Below are positions 10,639 to 20,427 of a stretch of DNA of 64,000 bases, piece after piece. Position 1 is the first letter of the stretch. The number at the start of each line of letters is the position of its first letter. The DNA lies in contig NZ_CP034930.1 in the NCBI RefSeq assembly GCF_004014855.1, positions 3,229,049 through 3,293,048 of the forward strand. The letters run 5' to 3'. The stretch comes from Apibacter raozihei (GTDB lineage Bacteria; Bacteroidota; Bacteroidia; Flavobacteriales; Weeksellaceae). Under the pieces are notes generated by a model that did not search any database, was not told the DNA's origin, and saw nothing but the letters and a program-made list of their open reading frames with translations. The translations under genes and the position numbers were made by a program.

Positions 10639-11679
10639 TTAATTAAATCTATTTATATCTACTTCTGCTTGAAGCTCGCTTATATTTTCCATGTATTCAT
10701 ACAATTCTCCTGCCATAGTTGGAGCTAACATAACTCCACGGCTGCCAAGACCATTGAATATGAAAATATTTTTAAGTTTTGGATGTCTTCCTAATAACGG
10801 TCTTCTGTCAATTACCGTTGGTCTTATTCCGGCAAATTTTTTTACTATTCTATAATCATAATTTAAAAACTTATTTAATCCATTAATTAGTTCGTTTTGT
10901 CCTTCTTCCGAAACTATATCATCTACTTCTCTATAATAATAAGTTGCACCTACATAATAATAATCATTTTCCATAGGCATAACAAAAACTTTAGATTTTA
11001 CAATGTCTTTTAAATCTAAGCCGTTGGCATGAATAACCATAGTTTCTCCTTTAACTCCCTCCATAGGTAAATAACTGAAATAAGGATTGGCTTTTAATGC
11101 ATACCCGTCACAAAAAACAACTTTAGCAGCTTCAACCCCCTTGTATTCAATTGAGTTTTCTAAAATATTCAGAGTATTAAAATCAAAAACATCATCGATA
11201 AGATTATGTTTGGTAATAAGATATTTCCTATACTCTCTAAGTAATTCTCTAACAAATATTTTCCCTGAATGCTTGACTCTTCCCATACCATAATCGGCTT
11301 TAATATATGGATTAACCGATTGATGAACATTGGGATCTAAAAAAGGAATTAGATTTTCATTTTTAGATGATTTTTTTATCCAGGTCTTAACTTCATCTTC
11401 ATTGGCGAAAATTCTATATAAATCGGATTCGTAAACCAGTTTTACGTTTAGTAGTGATTCAAAGTTTTTAAACTCTTTTAATAAAACATCAATTTCTTTC
11501 TGAGCATTCCATACGGGTGTGAATCTTTTTAAAACTACCGGATTAAACATTCCTGAAGAAACAAAAGATGCCGAATTTGAGACAATATCAATGATTTTAA
11601 AAGATTTGTTTTCTTTTTCAAGTTTATTTGCTAAACAGGTTCCTGCGAGTCCCTGTCCTACAATGAGGTAATCAATCAT
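10639..11679 (-). CDS. FAD-dependent oxidoreductase (DAO/glycine oxidase-like)
   Basis: A 346-residue protein of the D-amino-acid oxidase (DAO) superfamily. The Rossmann motif IVGQGLAGTCLA (residues 6-17) binds the FAD ADP part. A middle beta domain has HANGLDLKDIVKSKVFVMPM and YYVGATYYYR, and the C-terminus carries the second FAD contact, FAGIRPTVIDRRPLLGRHP and FNGLGSRGVMLAPTMAGEL. This resembles the C-terminal oxidase half of MnmC and glycine oxidases. The N-terminal methyltransferase of MnmC is absent, so a role in tRNA modification is possible but unproven. It is the first gene of a three-gene unit and lies next to the gld locus, from which the gldN terminator separates it. Confidence 0.8.
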   Translation of the reverse strand: MIDYLIVGQGLAGTCLANKLEKENKSFKIIDIVSNSASFVSSGMFNPVVLKRFTPVWNAQKEIDVLLKEFKNFESLLNVKLVYESDLYRIFANEDEVKTWIKKSSKNENLIPFLDPNVHQSVNPYIKADYGMGRVKHSGKIFVRELLREYRKYLITKHNLIDDVFDFNTLNILENSIEYKGVEAAKVVFCDGYALKANPYFSYLPMEGVKGETMVIHANGLDLKDIVKSKVFVMPMENDYYYVGATYYYREVDDIVSEEGQNELINGLNKFLNYDYRIVKKFAGIRPTVIDRRPLLGRHPKLKNIFIFNGLGSRGVMLAPTMAGELYEYMENISELQAEVDINRFN

Positions 11680-11752
11680 AAATGGTGAAAATCTAAGAAG
11701 CTAAAAAAATTAATACTAAAGACTAAAAAAGCTAATCTTTGTAAAGACAAAG

Positions 11753-11790
11753 ATAAAAAAAAGTCCCGAATCTAAAGATTCGAGACTTTT
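11753..11790 (-). terminator. Terminator of the gldKLMN operon; overlaps a -7-like box
   Basis: Read on the minus strand, a 14-base stem with one mismatch (11790-11777 pairing with 11772-11759, TTTA loop) ends in a T run at 11762-11755. It lies 18 bases after the gldN stop. The same region reads TATCTTTG at 11755-11748 on the minus strand, a possible -7 box for the FAD oxidoreductase gene at 11679. Confidence 0.85.
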
Positions 11791-11808
11791 GAAATATAAA
11801 AGTATTTT

Positions 11809-12747
11809 TTAATAATTCCACATATTATTTTCTTTCTGCAGAATTTCGTTTTTAATTCTATTACTTTCTTCTAATTGAGCTGATGCATCTCTTGGAATAT
11901 AATTGGATATTTCTCCATCTCCATATTCAGATTGTGATTTATAAATGATAGAACTAAATCTTCTGGCATTAAGCACATCATCATAAGTAATGGAGGAAGA
12001 TCCATTTTTAGGATTAAACAGTGTATAACTAGACAATACTTCACGGGCTCCTGGATAGAAGATCCAAAATAAATCTATCATTTCATTATCTCCCTGATAT
12101 CCTAGTAAAGAGGCTTCTGCCAATGAACCTAACACTTGAGGATCTGGTCCCATAGGAGCAATTCCTAAAAGTCTGTATTTCATTTGTCCTAACCTTTTAT
12201 CTATATACCACATTCCTTTAATTTTAATTAACTTTACAGAACGCGTATCCGTTTTGAAATAATCCATTCCGGCTGCAATTTCTTCTTGTGTTGGTTCTAC
12301 ACCGGAAGCTCTAATATCCTGTAGCCAAGCAGACTCTTTTACTGCCTGAATTTTGTTTTTTAGATTTTCCGGGGCAACTTTCATTGTAAAATTGTCATCA
12401 TCGTACACTTCTGTAATCTGTCCGGAATTTATTCCATTGAATAATGCATCGTATAGAGATACATAAGTGGCTGTCACATCATCATGCGAATAATAATAAG
12501 GTTGATTTAACTTTTCATTTAAATCAATTATTTCCCATACTACTTTCGACCACAGAATATCCTTATCTTCAATGTATCCATAAGGCAATACAGTTGGTTG
12601 GGTTGATATAGTATCAGAACCGTTCACTATATCGTACCTTTCCGTTCTCATTTCTCTTAATTCTTCAGGTGATTTTGCGTTCAAAATATTTTGAGCAAAT
12701 GAACCTGTGCTAATTAAGGCTGTTATACAAATTATTAGATATTTCAT
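11809..12747 (-). CDS. gldN: Gliding motility/type IX secretion protein GldN
   Basis: A 312-residue periplasmic protein of the GldN/PorN family. A Sec signal peptide is seen at MKYLIICITALISTGSFAQ. Conserved stretches follow: ILNAKSPEELREMR, KDILWSKVVWEIIDLNEKLN with PYYYSHDD, and LIKIKGMWYIDKRLGQMKYRLLGIAP. In known systems PorN binds PorK to form the periplasmic ring around the type IX translocon, joined to the GldLM motor. It is the last gene of the gldKLMN operon, 24 bases after gldM, and is followed by a strong terminator. Confidence 0.95.
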   Translation of the reverse strand: MKYLIICITALISTGSFAQNILNAKSPEELREMRTERYDIVNGSDTISTQPTVLPYGYIEDKDILWSKVVWEIIDLNEKLNQPYYYSHDDVTATYVSLYDALFNGINSGQITEVYDDDNFTMKVAPENLKNKIQAVKESAWLQDIRASGVEPTQEEIAAGMDYFKTDTRSVKLIKIKGMWYIDKRLGQMKYRLLGIAPMGPDPQVLGSLAEASLLGYQGDNEMIDLFWIFYPGAREVLSSYTLFNPKNGSSSITYDDVLNARRFSSIIYKSQSEYGDGEISNYIPRDASAQLEESNRIKNEILQKENNMWNY

Positions 12748-12771
12748 GTTTTACAAAGTAATATTCAAATT

Positions 12772-14301
12772 TTATAATACGTTAATTACAACTGGTGAAA
12801 CTGAAGATTGTGATACTCCTGATACTGTTGCTTTAATATTAAATATCAATACCTGATCTCCAGATCTTGCTTTAGATAAAACACCTCCTGCAGCAGACAA
12901 TTTATTTCCCGAAACAGTAACAGTAGGCTGTCCTGAAACTTTTACGCTAAATCCTGTAACGGATATAGATACCGGAAATTCGAAGTCTGGAATATTTGCA
13001 GAAATTGTTTGTGCAGCTAACGCTCCGGCACTAACATTAACAACATTTGAGCCACGTACTTCACCTTGTGCTTTTGGCACATTCTTGATTCTATAGTTAT
13101 ATTGTTTACTTATAGCTTTTCCACTTGAAGTTTTCCCTGAAACTGTAAAGGTAACTGACGTACCTGCTCCTGGTCTGTATGACCAACCGCTTCCAGCTCT
13201 TGAAAGACTTCCTGAAGATGCTTGTAATGACAGAGAAGAAGGTTCTATACCATTCACTGCTGCACTTAACGGGTTATCAACCCCACGGTAAACAACATTC
13301 ATTTTATCAGCCATTACTACGGCACTTCCATCCGTTGTTTTCATGGTTTCAGCTACTACTTCATATTTCTCATTGAAGTTTTCAATTTTGCTTTTTCCAT
13401 CAGGAGTTATATAAGTAATAGACCCGGATAATGTATGTACTCCTGCTCCACCCGCTGTCATTCCTACTACAGCTTTTCCACCGTTTAGTGCTACATTTTG
13501 TCCATTTAAAGTTATAGATCCTTTCAAGGATGTATCGTACGCACCAAATCCTACTACTACATCAAATCTTTCTCCAGATTTAACATATTTAGGAGACGCA
13601 ACTATAGGAACAAAGGCTTTTAATTCAATTTCATCCTGCAACTTATTAGATAATAAGTCTCTGACAATATTTCCTTCTTCTGTTCTAATATTTGCTTCTA
13701 AACGAGTAAGATTAGTCAATGCAGAAATCATCGGTTGATCATAGAATTGCTCTACTAGCCATGATTTCTTTCCTTTTCCTGAAAAATCAAATAACTGGTT
13801 GATTCTGTCTTTAGCTCCGGAAGAAGCTCCCTGAAGAATAAATTTTGTAAAACCTTGGACTTTACTGATCATAGTAGCTACTTCTGGTGTTGGTTTATTG
13901 TCTGAAATAAAAAACACTTTATTTACTACGTCAGTATTTTGTAATGATTTATAATCGGTTTCAACATCAGGTTGCGGAGTTGTATAACCCGCATCTGTTT
14001 TTAGTTGTGATTTTACTTTTTCAATTGCTGAAAAAGCTTCGTCCGCTTGTCTTTTTATCTCCTGAGCTTTTGCTGATATTTCTACATATCCTGCATTACC
14101 GTCTTGTTTTTTCTTTTCGATTTGATCGTAAAAAGTCTGGTTATTTTTACTAGCTAGATTAGTAGATAATTGCAAAGATTCGTTAACCCCTTCAAAGGAT
14201 CTTAAAACTTCCCTATCTACATTCATAGCCAACATAGCGATAAACACTAAATACATTAGGTTTATCATCTTTTGACGTGGTGTCTGTTTTCCTGCTGCCA
14301 T
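12772..14301 (-). CDS. gldM: Gliding motility/type IX secretion motor protein GldM
   Basis: A 509-residue inner-membrane protein with one N-terminal transmembrane helix (KMINLMYLVFIAMLAMNV, about residues 10-27) starting MAAGKQTPRQ, then a long periplasmic part. The helix carries the family's conserved charged segment NVDREVLRSFEGVN. The periplasmic region includes a helical bundle and several beta-rich domains (for example VASPKYVKSGERFDVVVGFG and the Ser/Gly-rich C-terminus). In studied systems GldM dimers with a GldL ring convert proton flow into rotation and reach up to the PorKN ring. It is separated from gldL by 40 bases and from gldN by 24. Confidence 0.95.
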   Translation of the reverse strand: MAAGKQTPRQKMINLMYLVFIAMLAMNVDREVLRSFEGVNESLQLSTNLASKNNQTFYDQIEKKKQDGNAGYVEISAKAQEIKRQADEAFSAIEKVKSQLKTDAGYTTPQPDVETDYKSLQNTDVVNKVFFISDNKPTPEVATMISKVQGFTKFILQGASSGAKDRINQLFDFSGKGKKSWLVEQFYDQPMISALTNLTRLEANIRTEEGNIVRDLLSNKLQDEIELKAFVPIVASPKYVKSGERFDVVVGFGAYDTSLKGSITLNGQNVALNGGKAVVGMTAGGAGVHTLSGSITYITPDGKSKIENFNEKYEVVAETMKTTDGSAVVMADKMNVVYRGVDNPLSAAVNGIEPSSLSLQASSGSLSRAGSGWSYRPGAGTSVTFTVSGKTSSGKAISKQYNYRIKNVPKAQGEVRGSNVVNVSAGALAAQTISANIPDFEFPVSISVTGFSVKVSGQPTVTVSGNKLSAAGGVLSKARSGDQVLIFNIKATVSGVSQSSVSPVVINVL

Positions 14302-14341
14302 TTACTTATTTAACTTTTTAATTATAAATTATTAAAAATTA

Positions 14342-15025
14342 TTAAGATTTCATGGCATTGAGCATACCACCATATACTTTATTTAAATTATTTAGATTAG
14401 TTGTCAATTCAGCTAATTGTTGTTGGAAAGCTTCTGAGTTTTGACCTGCCTTAGATAAATCATCAATATACTTTTGATTTGCTTCAGTATATTTTTTCCC
14501 ATTGTCTAACTGTAACTGATATAAAGCATTTAAGTTTTCCATATGAGATGATGCTATAAATAACTGCTCTTTGTATTTTTCTGTAGCAATATTAGCCTCT
14601 ACTGTTTTATTAATACCTTCTACTGCGGAACCAAAATTCTCAATTCCTCCTCTTAATTTATCCAACATATTTACATCTAACTTAGCCTGAGATAGCATTT
14701 GATCAAGCTTTGAAGATAAAGAAACTTCTGCTTCTTTTATCGCTTGTGGTGTTTCCACAACTCTTTGCTTTCTTTCTACTGCTTTTCCATCAGCTAATTC
14801 AGGATATACTTTTTCCCAGTCATATTCACCTGCAGGTGTATCAAAAGCAAATACTACAAATATAAATGCTTCTACGATAAGACCTGCACCTAAGATAATA
14901 CTTCCGTCTATTCCTAATAAATTTAAGTGATTAATTTTAAACAATGCTCCTAAGATAACTACTGCTGCTCCTAAGGAATAAACCATATTAAGGATTCTAT
15001 CTTTTGAATTTGATTTTGCTGCCAT
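14342..15025 (-). CDS. gldL: Gliding motility/type IX secretion motor protein GldL
   Basis: A 227-residue inner-membrane protein. Two transmembrane helices are visible near the N-terminus (ILNMVYSLGAAVVILGALFK and GSIILGAGLIVEAFIFVVFAF), with HLNLLG between them and the conserved acidic residue of the second helix in VEAFIF. A cytoplasmic segment rich in predicted coiled coil follows, ending TTNLNNLNKVYGGMLNAMKS. GldL forms the pentameric ring around the GldM helices in the proton-driven motor of the type IX system. It sits between gldK and gldM in the conserved order. Confidence 0.95.
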   Translation of the reverse strand: MAAKSNSKDRILNMVYSLGAAVVILGALFKINHLNLLGIDGSIILGAGLIVEAFIFVVFAFDTPAGEYDWEKVYPELADGKAVERKQRVVETPQAIKEAEVSLSSKLDQMLSQAKLDVNMLDKLRGGIENFGSAVEGINKTVEANIATEKYKEQLFIASSHMENLNALYQLQLDNGKKYTEANQKYIDDLSKAGQNSEAFQQQLAELTTNLNNLNKVYGGMLNAMKS

Positions 15026-15076
15026 TTTTTTAATTTTTGAAATAATCTATGATTGTCGTATGAAATTTAAAGTATA

Positions 15077-16489
15077 TTATTTAGTTTGATATTTTGCTGA
15101 TTTAGGAAATTTACCTTTAGCTCCTTCGGGAATAGTCTGAACTCTTCGGAAACCGATATAACTTCTTGCTGAATCTTTGTGTTCCCAATCTCTTTCGCTT
15201 ACCATAAGCATATATCCTATATCTTTCCAGGATCCTCCTTTAATAACTTTTCTAGGATCTTCAATTCTATTTCCTAAATAAGGATTTAAGGTTGATGAGA
15301 TTACGTAAGAACTATTATTATATGCTGAAACTGTCCATTCGGATACGTTTCCTGCCATGTCATATAAACCAAATCCGTTTTTATGAAATGATTTAACCGG
15401 AGCTGTATACAAATATCCTTTTTCACTTTCCATATAATCTCCCCGCTTAGGTTTAAAGTTTGCTAAGTAACACCCTCTGTCATCAATAAGATAAGGTCCT
15501 CCCCATGGATAAGGAGCATTTTCCAAACCTCCTCTTGCTGCATATTCCCACTCAACTTCTGAAGGTAAACGATAAGGGAAAACTTTTTCTAATTTCTTTT
15601 TTCTACTTTGGTTAAAGTCGTTTTTAGATTTGGTACTGTAAGCACAAAACGCTCTTGCCTGATCCCAAGTCACTCCAACAACCGGATATTTAGAATAAGC
15701 TTTATGCCAGAAGTATTGTTCGAAAAGAGGCTCATTAAAAGAGTAGTTAAAATCTCTTAACCACACTGTAGTATCAGGATAAATAGGAGTTGCTTCTCTT
15801 CTGATAAAATCTTCACCTCTTCCTTTTTTCTTAACTGCTTCCAACTGATCTATCCATGTAAATTGATAAACTAATTTTCTTGGATCCAGAACTCTTTCGT
15901 TATTGAATCTTTCTTCAGGCGGATAGTATAGAGACTCCATAACTTCTGCATAGGAAACATCAGGATATCTTGAAGTATTCCATTCAAGAGGTACAGACCA
16001 ATCTAATTTTTTGGATTCATCGTAACCTTCTCTTCCTCCTCTTTCTGATAACATTTGCTGATATGCAGACTGTTCATCGTCAGATTTCTGGTTTAAATAT
16101 GCATAACGGCCGATACCATCATCAGCTCCTTCATCTCCAGCTCTTTGAGCCAATAAGGAACGAACGATTGAATCTCTAACATAATTCACAAATATTCTGT
16201 ATTCGGAATTGGTAACTTCTGTGTCATCCATGTAAAAAGATGAAACAGTAACCGTAGTTAAAGGTGCTTTTGTGTCTGTTCCAGTAAAGTCCATATCGGA
16301 TTGTCCCAAAACAAATGCTCCACCAGGAATAGGAACCATACCATACGGCCTTTTATTGTTCCATTGCTGGCTCTTTTGCGTGACTACAATTTCTCCCTGA
16401 ACGCCTGGTTTCCCTGCTTTTCCTTTCTTTGACGAATTACAAGAAATTATCGTTGTTGCTGTCAATAAGAGTAATAATACTTTTCTCAT
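15077..16489 (-). CDS. gldK: Gliding motility/type IX secretion lipoprotein GldK
   Basis: About 470 residues. The ATG at 16489 gives a lipoprotein signal, MRKVLLLLLTATTIISC, with the lipid-modified Cys at residue 17; an upstream TTG in frame is not needed. The body is an FGE-sulfatase-like domain: GMVPIPGGAFVLGQSD, DDTEVTNSEYRIFVNYVRD, YPVVGVTWDQARAFCAY, YRLPSEVEWEYAARGGLENA, GLYDMAGNVSEWT and VIKGGSWKD. GldK/PorK is an outer-membrane lipoprotein that forms the ring with GldN. It is the first gene of the operon, 118 bases after the arginase-like gene, and shares its strand with topA and that gene. Confidence 0.95.
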   Translation of the reverse strand: MRKVLLLLLTATTIISCNSSKKGKAGKPGVQGEIVVTQKSQQWNNKRPYGMVPIPGGAFVLGQSDMDFTGTDTKAPLTTVTVSSFYMDDTEVTNSEYRIFVNYVRDSIVRSLLAQRAGDEGADDGIGRYAYLNQKSDDEQSAYQQMLSERGGREGYDESKKLDWSVPLEWNTSRYPDVSYAEVMESLYYPPEERFNNERVLDPRKLVYQFTWIDQLEAVKKKGRGEDFIRREATPIYPDTTVWLRDFNYSFNEPLFEQYFWHKAYSKYPVVGVTWDQARAFCAYSTKSKNDFNQSRKKKLEKVFPYRLPSEVEWEYAARGGLENAPYPWGGPYLIDDRGCYLANFKPKRGDYMESEKGYLYTAPVKSFHKNGFGLYDMAGNVSEWTVSAYNNSSYVISSTLNPYLGNRIEDPRKVIKGGSWKDIGYMLMVSERDWEHKDSARSYIGFRRVQTIPEGAKGKFPKSAKYQTK

Positions 16490-16607
16490 TATAACCAAAG
16501 TGTTTCTTTTAAAAAAGTGTAAAACTACTATTTTTTTAGTTTACTTAAAAATTTTGTTTTTTATAAACGTAGATATTACCTATAATATTATGTTTTTATT
16601 AACTTTT

Positions 16608-17726
16608 TTATAAAAAGCGTTTAAATGTTTTCCAATATTTTTCAGGTATATTACCGTTCAATGCATCTTCATAATCTTTTTTTGTACAAGGAACTAAAAA
16701 TACGGGAACATCATCTGCATCTAAACTTACTGTTAACCACCATTTTTCCACATATTTATCTTTTAGAAAAATCAATTCTTTGTCTTCATGTAAAACTATG
16801 TATTTTATATATTCTTCATTTTCATAATAGGGTTGTTGGTTTCTTCCTTCTATGAGATACCATAACAGTTGAGAAACTAACTTTTCATTCATTTTATTGT
16901 GCGAGTATCCTAAAAAATTATAAATACCTGCAATTTTTACTTGTTTGGATAATCCAATGTAGCGGGTTAATGCACAAATTTCTCTGTTTGTGAATCCATT
17001 AGCTGTACTTTCTGTTGATAAGGTTCCGTCGTATGATTCGATAGAATTTAAATTAATACCAACAAAGTCAGAACTTCTGAATACAGGCTCTGAATTTTTC
17101 GGGTTTTCTGTAATTTGACCTAATCTAACTCCCTCGAAATCCAGACTGTTAAAAGCTTTTAATGTTGAATTGGGGACAAAATAACTTTGATATCCTACGT
17201 TTGTAAAATTGAAAAGTAAGTTAGGCTCGTCTATTATCATTCTTGAAAGATAATTTTTATCAGATAATTGCTCCTTCATGTTTCCCATATCTATGCGAGT
17301 ATCCACTGCTGTATAGTTAAGTGGCGTATCTCTTACTGATAATGCTCTGTACACAGAATAATTTAGGCTCATACTTCCTCCCAAAACAATAGGAAATACC
17401 CCCATTTTTAGTAACTCTTCCAATACTTTTTGTAAAGCAAAATATGTGTTTTCAACTTCATTCCCCGGTATGATATCTCCTAAATCATATAAATCAAAAT
17501 CCCAATCGTTCCAAACTAATCTATAGAACTCTTCCCGAATCAAGCGAATGTTTGAAAACTCTTTCGCGTGACCTGCCCCTCTTAAATCTGAGCAGCCGAT
17601 AAGAACTACACTATTTGCCTTTATTTCATTCTGCCAATAAAATTTTATTCTGGCTCCAACGGAATCAGGATGAGAATACAATATTGATTCATCAACGGGA
17701 TGTAAAAAATCCTGCAAGGCTCCCAC
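16608..17726 (-). CDS. Arginase/formimidoylglutamase-like protein lacking metal ligands
   Basis: A 372-residue cytoplasmic protein with the ureohydrolase (arginase, agmatinase, HutG) fold: VVLIGCSDLRGAGHAKEFSNIR, LYDLGDI, FPIVLGGSMSLNYSV and VGINLNSIES. The dinuclear manganese ligands are lost. The GGxH motif reads GGSMSLNYS (116-124) with no His, DAHxD reads DTRID (142-146), and the SxDxDxxDP motif reads INLNSIESYD (224-233). Hydrolase activity is therefore unlikely (inference). The start is a GTG that shares its G with the last base of the topA stop (TAGTG), so translation is probably coupled. It lies between topA and gldK; genes of this type next to gldK are, as far as I recall, common in Flavobacteriia, which suggests a structural or regulatory role. 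Confidence 0.8.
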   Translation of the reverse strand: MGALQDFLHPVDESILYSHPDSVGARIKFYWQNEIKANSVVLIGCSDLRGAGHAKEFSNIRLIREEFYRLVWNDWDFDLYDLGDIIPGNEVENTYFALQKVLEELLKMGVFPIVLGGSMSLNYSVYRALSVRDTPLNYTAVDTRIDMGNMKEQLSDKNYLSRMIIDEPNLLFNFTNVGYQSYFVPNSTLKAFNSLDFEGVRLGQITENPKNSEPVFRSSDFVGINLNSIESYDGTLSTESTANGFTNREICALTRYIGLSKQVKIAGIYNFLGYSHNKMNEKLVSQLLWYLIEGRNQQPYYENEEYIKYIVLHEDKELIFLKDKYVEKWWLTVSLDADDVPVFLVPCTKKDYEDALNGNIPEKYWKTFKRFL

Positions 17727-20080
17727 TACTTTTTCTTTGCTTTAGTTTTTGTTTGTGCTTTCGCTTTTGCAGGTGCTTTAGTTTTCGCCTTAGTTTTTGG
17801 CTTACTTCCAGATTCTGCAATAATTTTTAAAACCTGCTCTAATGACAATTGAGCTGCTTCTGTATCTTTAGGAATCTTAAAGTTTTCTTTACCTTGTTTA
17901 ATATAAGGTCCCCAACGACCATTTAATATTTCTATCACAGGCTCTTCTGTTTCGAAAGATTTTATAAACTTGTTTCGATCTGATTCTCTTTTCGCTTCAA
18001 TTAAATCAACAGCTCTTTCTAAAGTTATAGTAGAAATTTCATCTCCTTCTTTGGGTTTTAAGGAAACAAATTTACCATCGTGTTTAACATAAGGCCCGAA
18101 TCTTCCTGTATTTACTTCTACTTTTTTTTCTTCATAATCACCTAAATACCTAGGTAACTCAAATAGTTTTAATGCTTCTTCGAGCGTTATGGTACTAATT
18201 TGCTGTCCTTTCATTAATCCGGCAAATTTAGGCTTTTCTTCATCTTCAGATTCACCTATCTGGACCATAGGTCCAAATCTACCAATTCTGGCATATATAT
18301 TTTTACCGCTTTCAGGATCTGTCCCTAATAATCTTTCTCCTGTAGCACGATCGGCTGTTTCTTTAACTTCTTCTACATGGGGATGAAAATCTTTATAAAA
18401 ATCTCCCAGCATTTCTTTCCAATTTTCATTTCCACCTGCAATACTATCAAAATCTTCTTCGACTTTAGCTGTAAATCCATAATCTAATATATTAGGAAAA
18501 TGATCTGTTAAAAAGCCGTTTACAACCAAGCCTATATCCGTAGGAAGCAACTTTCTTCTGTCTGCTCCATAGTTTTCAACTTCTACGCTTTCTGTAATTT
18601 TTTGATTGTTAAGAATAATTTTTCTAACCTCTCTTTGCTTGGGTTCCAAATCACCAACTTCAACATATTGTCTTTTTTGTATGGTTGAGATGGTTGGCGC
18701 GTATGTTGATGGACGGCCTATTCCTAACTCTTCTAATTTTCTAACTAAAGATGCTTCATTGTATCTTGCAGCTGGCCTGCTGAATTTTTCTTCTCCGGTC
18801 ATTCTATCTAACTGAAGTATTTCCCCATTTTCTACTTTAGGTAGTAATCCACTGTCCTCGTCTTCGCTATCTTCGTCATTCTGTATCTGATAAAGTTTTA
18901 AAAATCCATCAAAAACAATTACTTCTCCCCTAGATGTAAATTTTTCTTTAACATCAGGTGTAGTAATATCAATAATGGTTCTTTCCAGTTTTGCATCTGA
19001 CATTTGAGATGCTAATGTCCTTCTCCAAATCAGATGATACAATTTTTTTTGTGCATCGTCTCCACCTGCTTCTTTGACAGCCAGATTGGTTGGACGAATT
19101 GCTTCGTGAGCTTCCTGAGCTGATTTATTTTTGGTTGTGTATTGTCGTGTTTGTAGATATTCTTTTCCAAACTCTTCTGTAACTACATGAACTGCTGCAT
19201 TAAGTGCTTCTTCAGATAAATTCACACTATCTGTTCTCATATAGGTAATATGCCCGGATTCATATAATTGTTGAGCGATTCTCATGGTCCTGCTTACAGA
19301 AAAACCTAACCTTGAAGCTTCCTGTTGCAATGTGGAAGTTGTAAAAGGTGCTGAAGGTGTTCTTTTTCCTGGTCTAGTTTCAACATTGGAAACTGAAAAC
19401 GTTTTGTCTTTTACTTTTTGTATAAAACCTAAGGCTTCTTCATATTTTTCAAAATCAACATTTAATTTACTTTTTAAAATATTCTGAGTTTTATTGTAAA
19501 AGTTAGCCTCAATTTTATAAGAAGCCACAGGAACGAAATCTAAAATTTGTTTTTCTCTCTCGCATATAAGCCTTACTGCAACCGACTGAACTCTACCTGC
19601 AGATAGCCCTGCTTTTACTTTTGACCATAAGATTGGCGACATTTCAAAACCTACTATTCTGTCGAGTACACGACGAGCCTGCTGAGCATTTACCAGGTTA
19701 ACATCTATATCTCTTGGATTTTGTATCGCTTTCTGAATTGCATTTTTTGTAATTTCATGGAAAACAATTCTTTTTGTTTTCTCAGGACTTAAGTTTAATT
19801 CATTATATAAATGCCAGGAAATTGCTTCTCCTTCACGGTCTTCATCGGAGGCTAACCAAACTGTATCGGCTTTTTTTGCTAATGATTTTAACTTTTTTAC
19901 AATTTCCTTTTTATCCGGAGAGACCTGATATATGGGTTCTAACGTTTTCATATCAATCCCCATATCTTTTTTAGCTAAATCTGTTATATGACCATAACTT
20001 GATTCCACTTCAAAATCATTCCCCAAAAATTTTTTTATTGTTTTTGCCTTAGCCGGCGACTCCACAATTACCAGATTCAT
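17726..20080 (-). CDS. topA: DNA topoisomerase I
   Basis: A 784-residue type IA topoisomerase that relaxes negative supercoils. The Toprim domain is N-terminal (NLVIVESPAKAKTIKKFLG; acidic motif DEDREGE at 79-85), and the active-site Tyr is Y280 in GHITYMRTDSV. RVQSVAVRLICEREK and LGIGRPSTYAPTISTIQ are further family signatures. The C-terminal part has no Cys zinc ribbons; instead it shows three cysteine-free repeats (IGRFGPMVQIGE, TGRFGPYVKHDGKF, NGRWGPYIKQGKENF) and a lysine/alanine-rich tail (KPKTKAKTKAPAKAKAQ) that probably binds DNA. Its stop overlaps the GTG start of the arginase-like gene. Confidence 0.97.
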   Translation of the reverse strand: MNLVIVESPAKAKTIKKFLGNDFEVESSYGHITDLAKKDMGIDMKTLEPIYQVSPDKKEIVKKLKSLAKKADTVWLASDEDREGEAISWHLYNELNLSPEKTKRIVFHEITKNAIQKAIQNPRDIDVNLVNAQQARRVLDRIVGFEMSPILWSKVKAGLSAGRVQSVAVRLICEREKQILDFVPVASYKIEANFYNKTQNILKSKLNVDFEKYEEALGFIQKVKDKTFSVSNVETRPGKRTPSAPFTTSTLQQEASRLGFSVSRTMRIAQQLYESGHITYMRTDSVNLSEEALNAAVHVVTEEFGKEYLQTRQYTTKNKSAQEAHEAIRPTNLAVKEAGGDDAQKKLYHLIWRRTLASQMSDAKLERTIIDITTPDVKEKFTSRGEVIVFDGFLKLYQIQNDEDSEDEDSGLLPKVENGEILQLDRMTGEEKFSRPAARYNEASLVRKLEELGIGRPSTYAPTISTIQKRQYVEVGDLEPKQREVRKIILNNQKITESVEVENYGADRRKLLPTDIGLVVNGFLTDHFPNILDYGFTAKVEEDFDSIAGGNENWKEMLGDFYKDFHPHVEEVKETADRATGERLLGTDPESGKNIYARIGRFGPMVQIGESEDEEKPKFAGLMKGQQISTITLEEALKLFELPRYLGDYEEKKVEVNTGRFGPYVKHDGKFVSLKPKEGDEISTITLERAVDLIEAKRESDRNKFIKSFETEEPVIEILNGRWGPYIKQGKENFKIPKDTEAAQLSLEQVLKIIAESGSKPKTKAKTKAPAKAKAQTKTKAKKK

Positions 20081-20427
20081 ACTCAGAAATTTTTCGCGAA
20101 ATTAGAAATTTTTTATCAATATATAGTTTTAAGTTTTATTTTTTATTTATTTACTTTATAATTTTAGCTCTATGTAATACATTAATATTCATATTAATGT
20201 AGTCAATTGCTTATCATCTTAATAAAATCTTAATTATTATTTATTCATTGTTTTTTTTACTTTAATTCTTTGATTTGTAAATTCTCAAACTTTCATTTTT
20301 TCTTTTTTTACTGTTTTTTATAGATATTTATTTTATTTATTAAAAACTTATTCCGTATATTAAAATTTTATCTATAGTCTTATTATGTAGATTTATAATT
20401 TAAACGATAAATTAAGGGTTTAAATAA
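20081..20427 (+). other. Intergenic region between divergent topA and the frameshifted gene
   Basis: A 347-base, very AT-rich gap holding the unseen promoters of two divergent genes. A weak -7-like TAATTTCG lies about 20 bases before topA on the minus strand. I see no hairpin with a T tail, RNA gene or coding frame. Confidence 0.5.
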
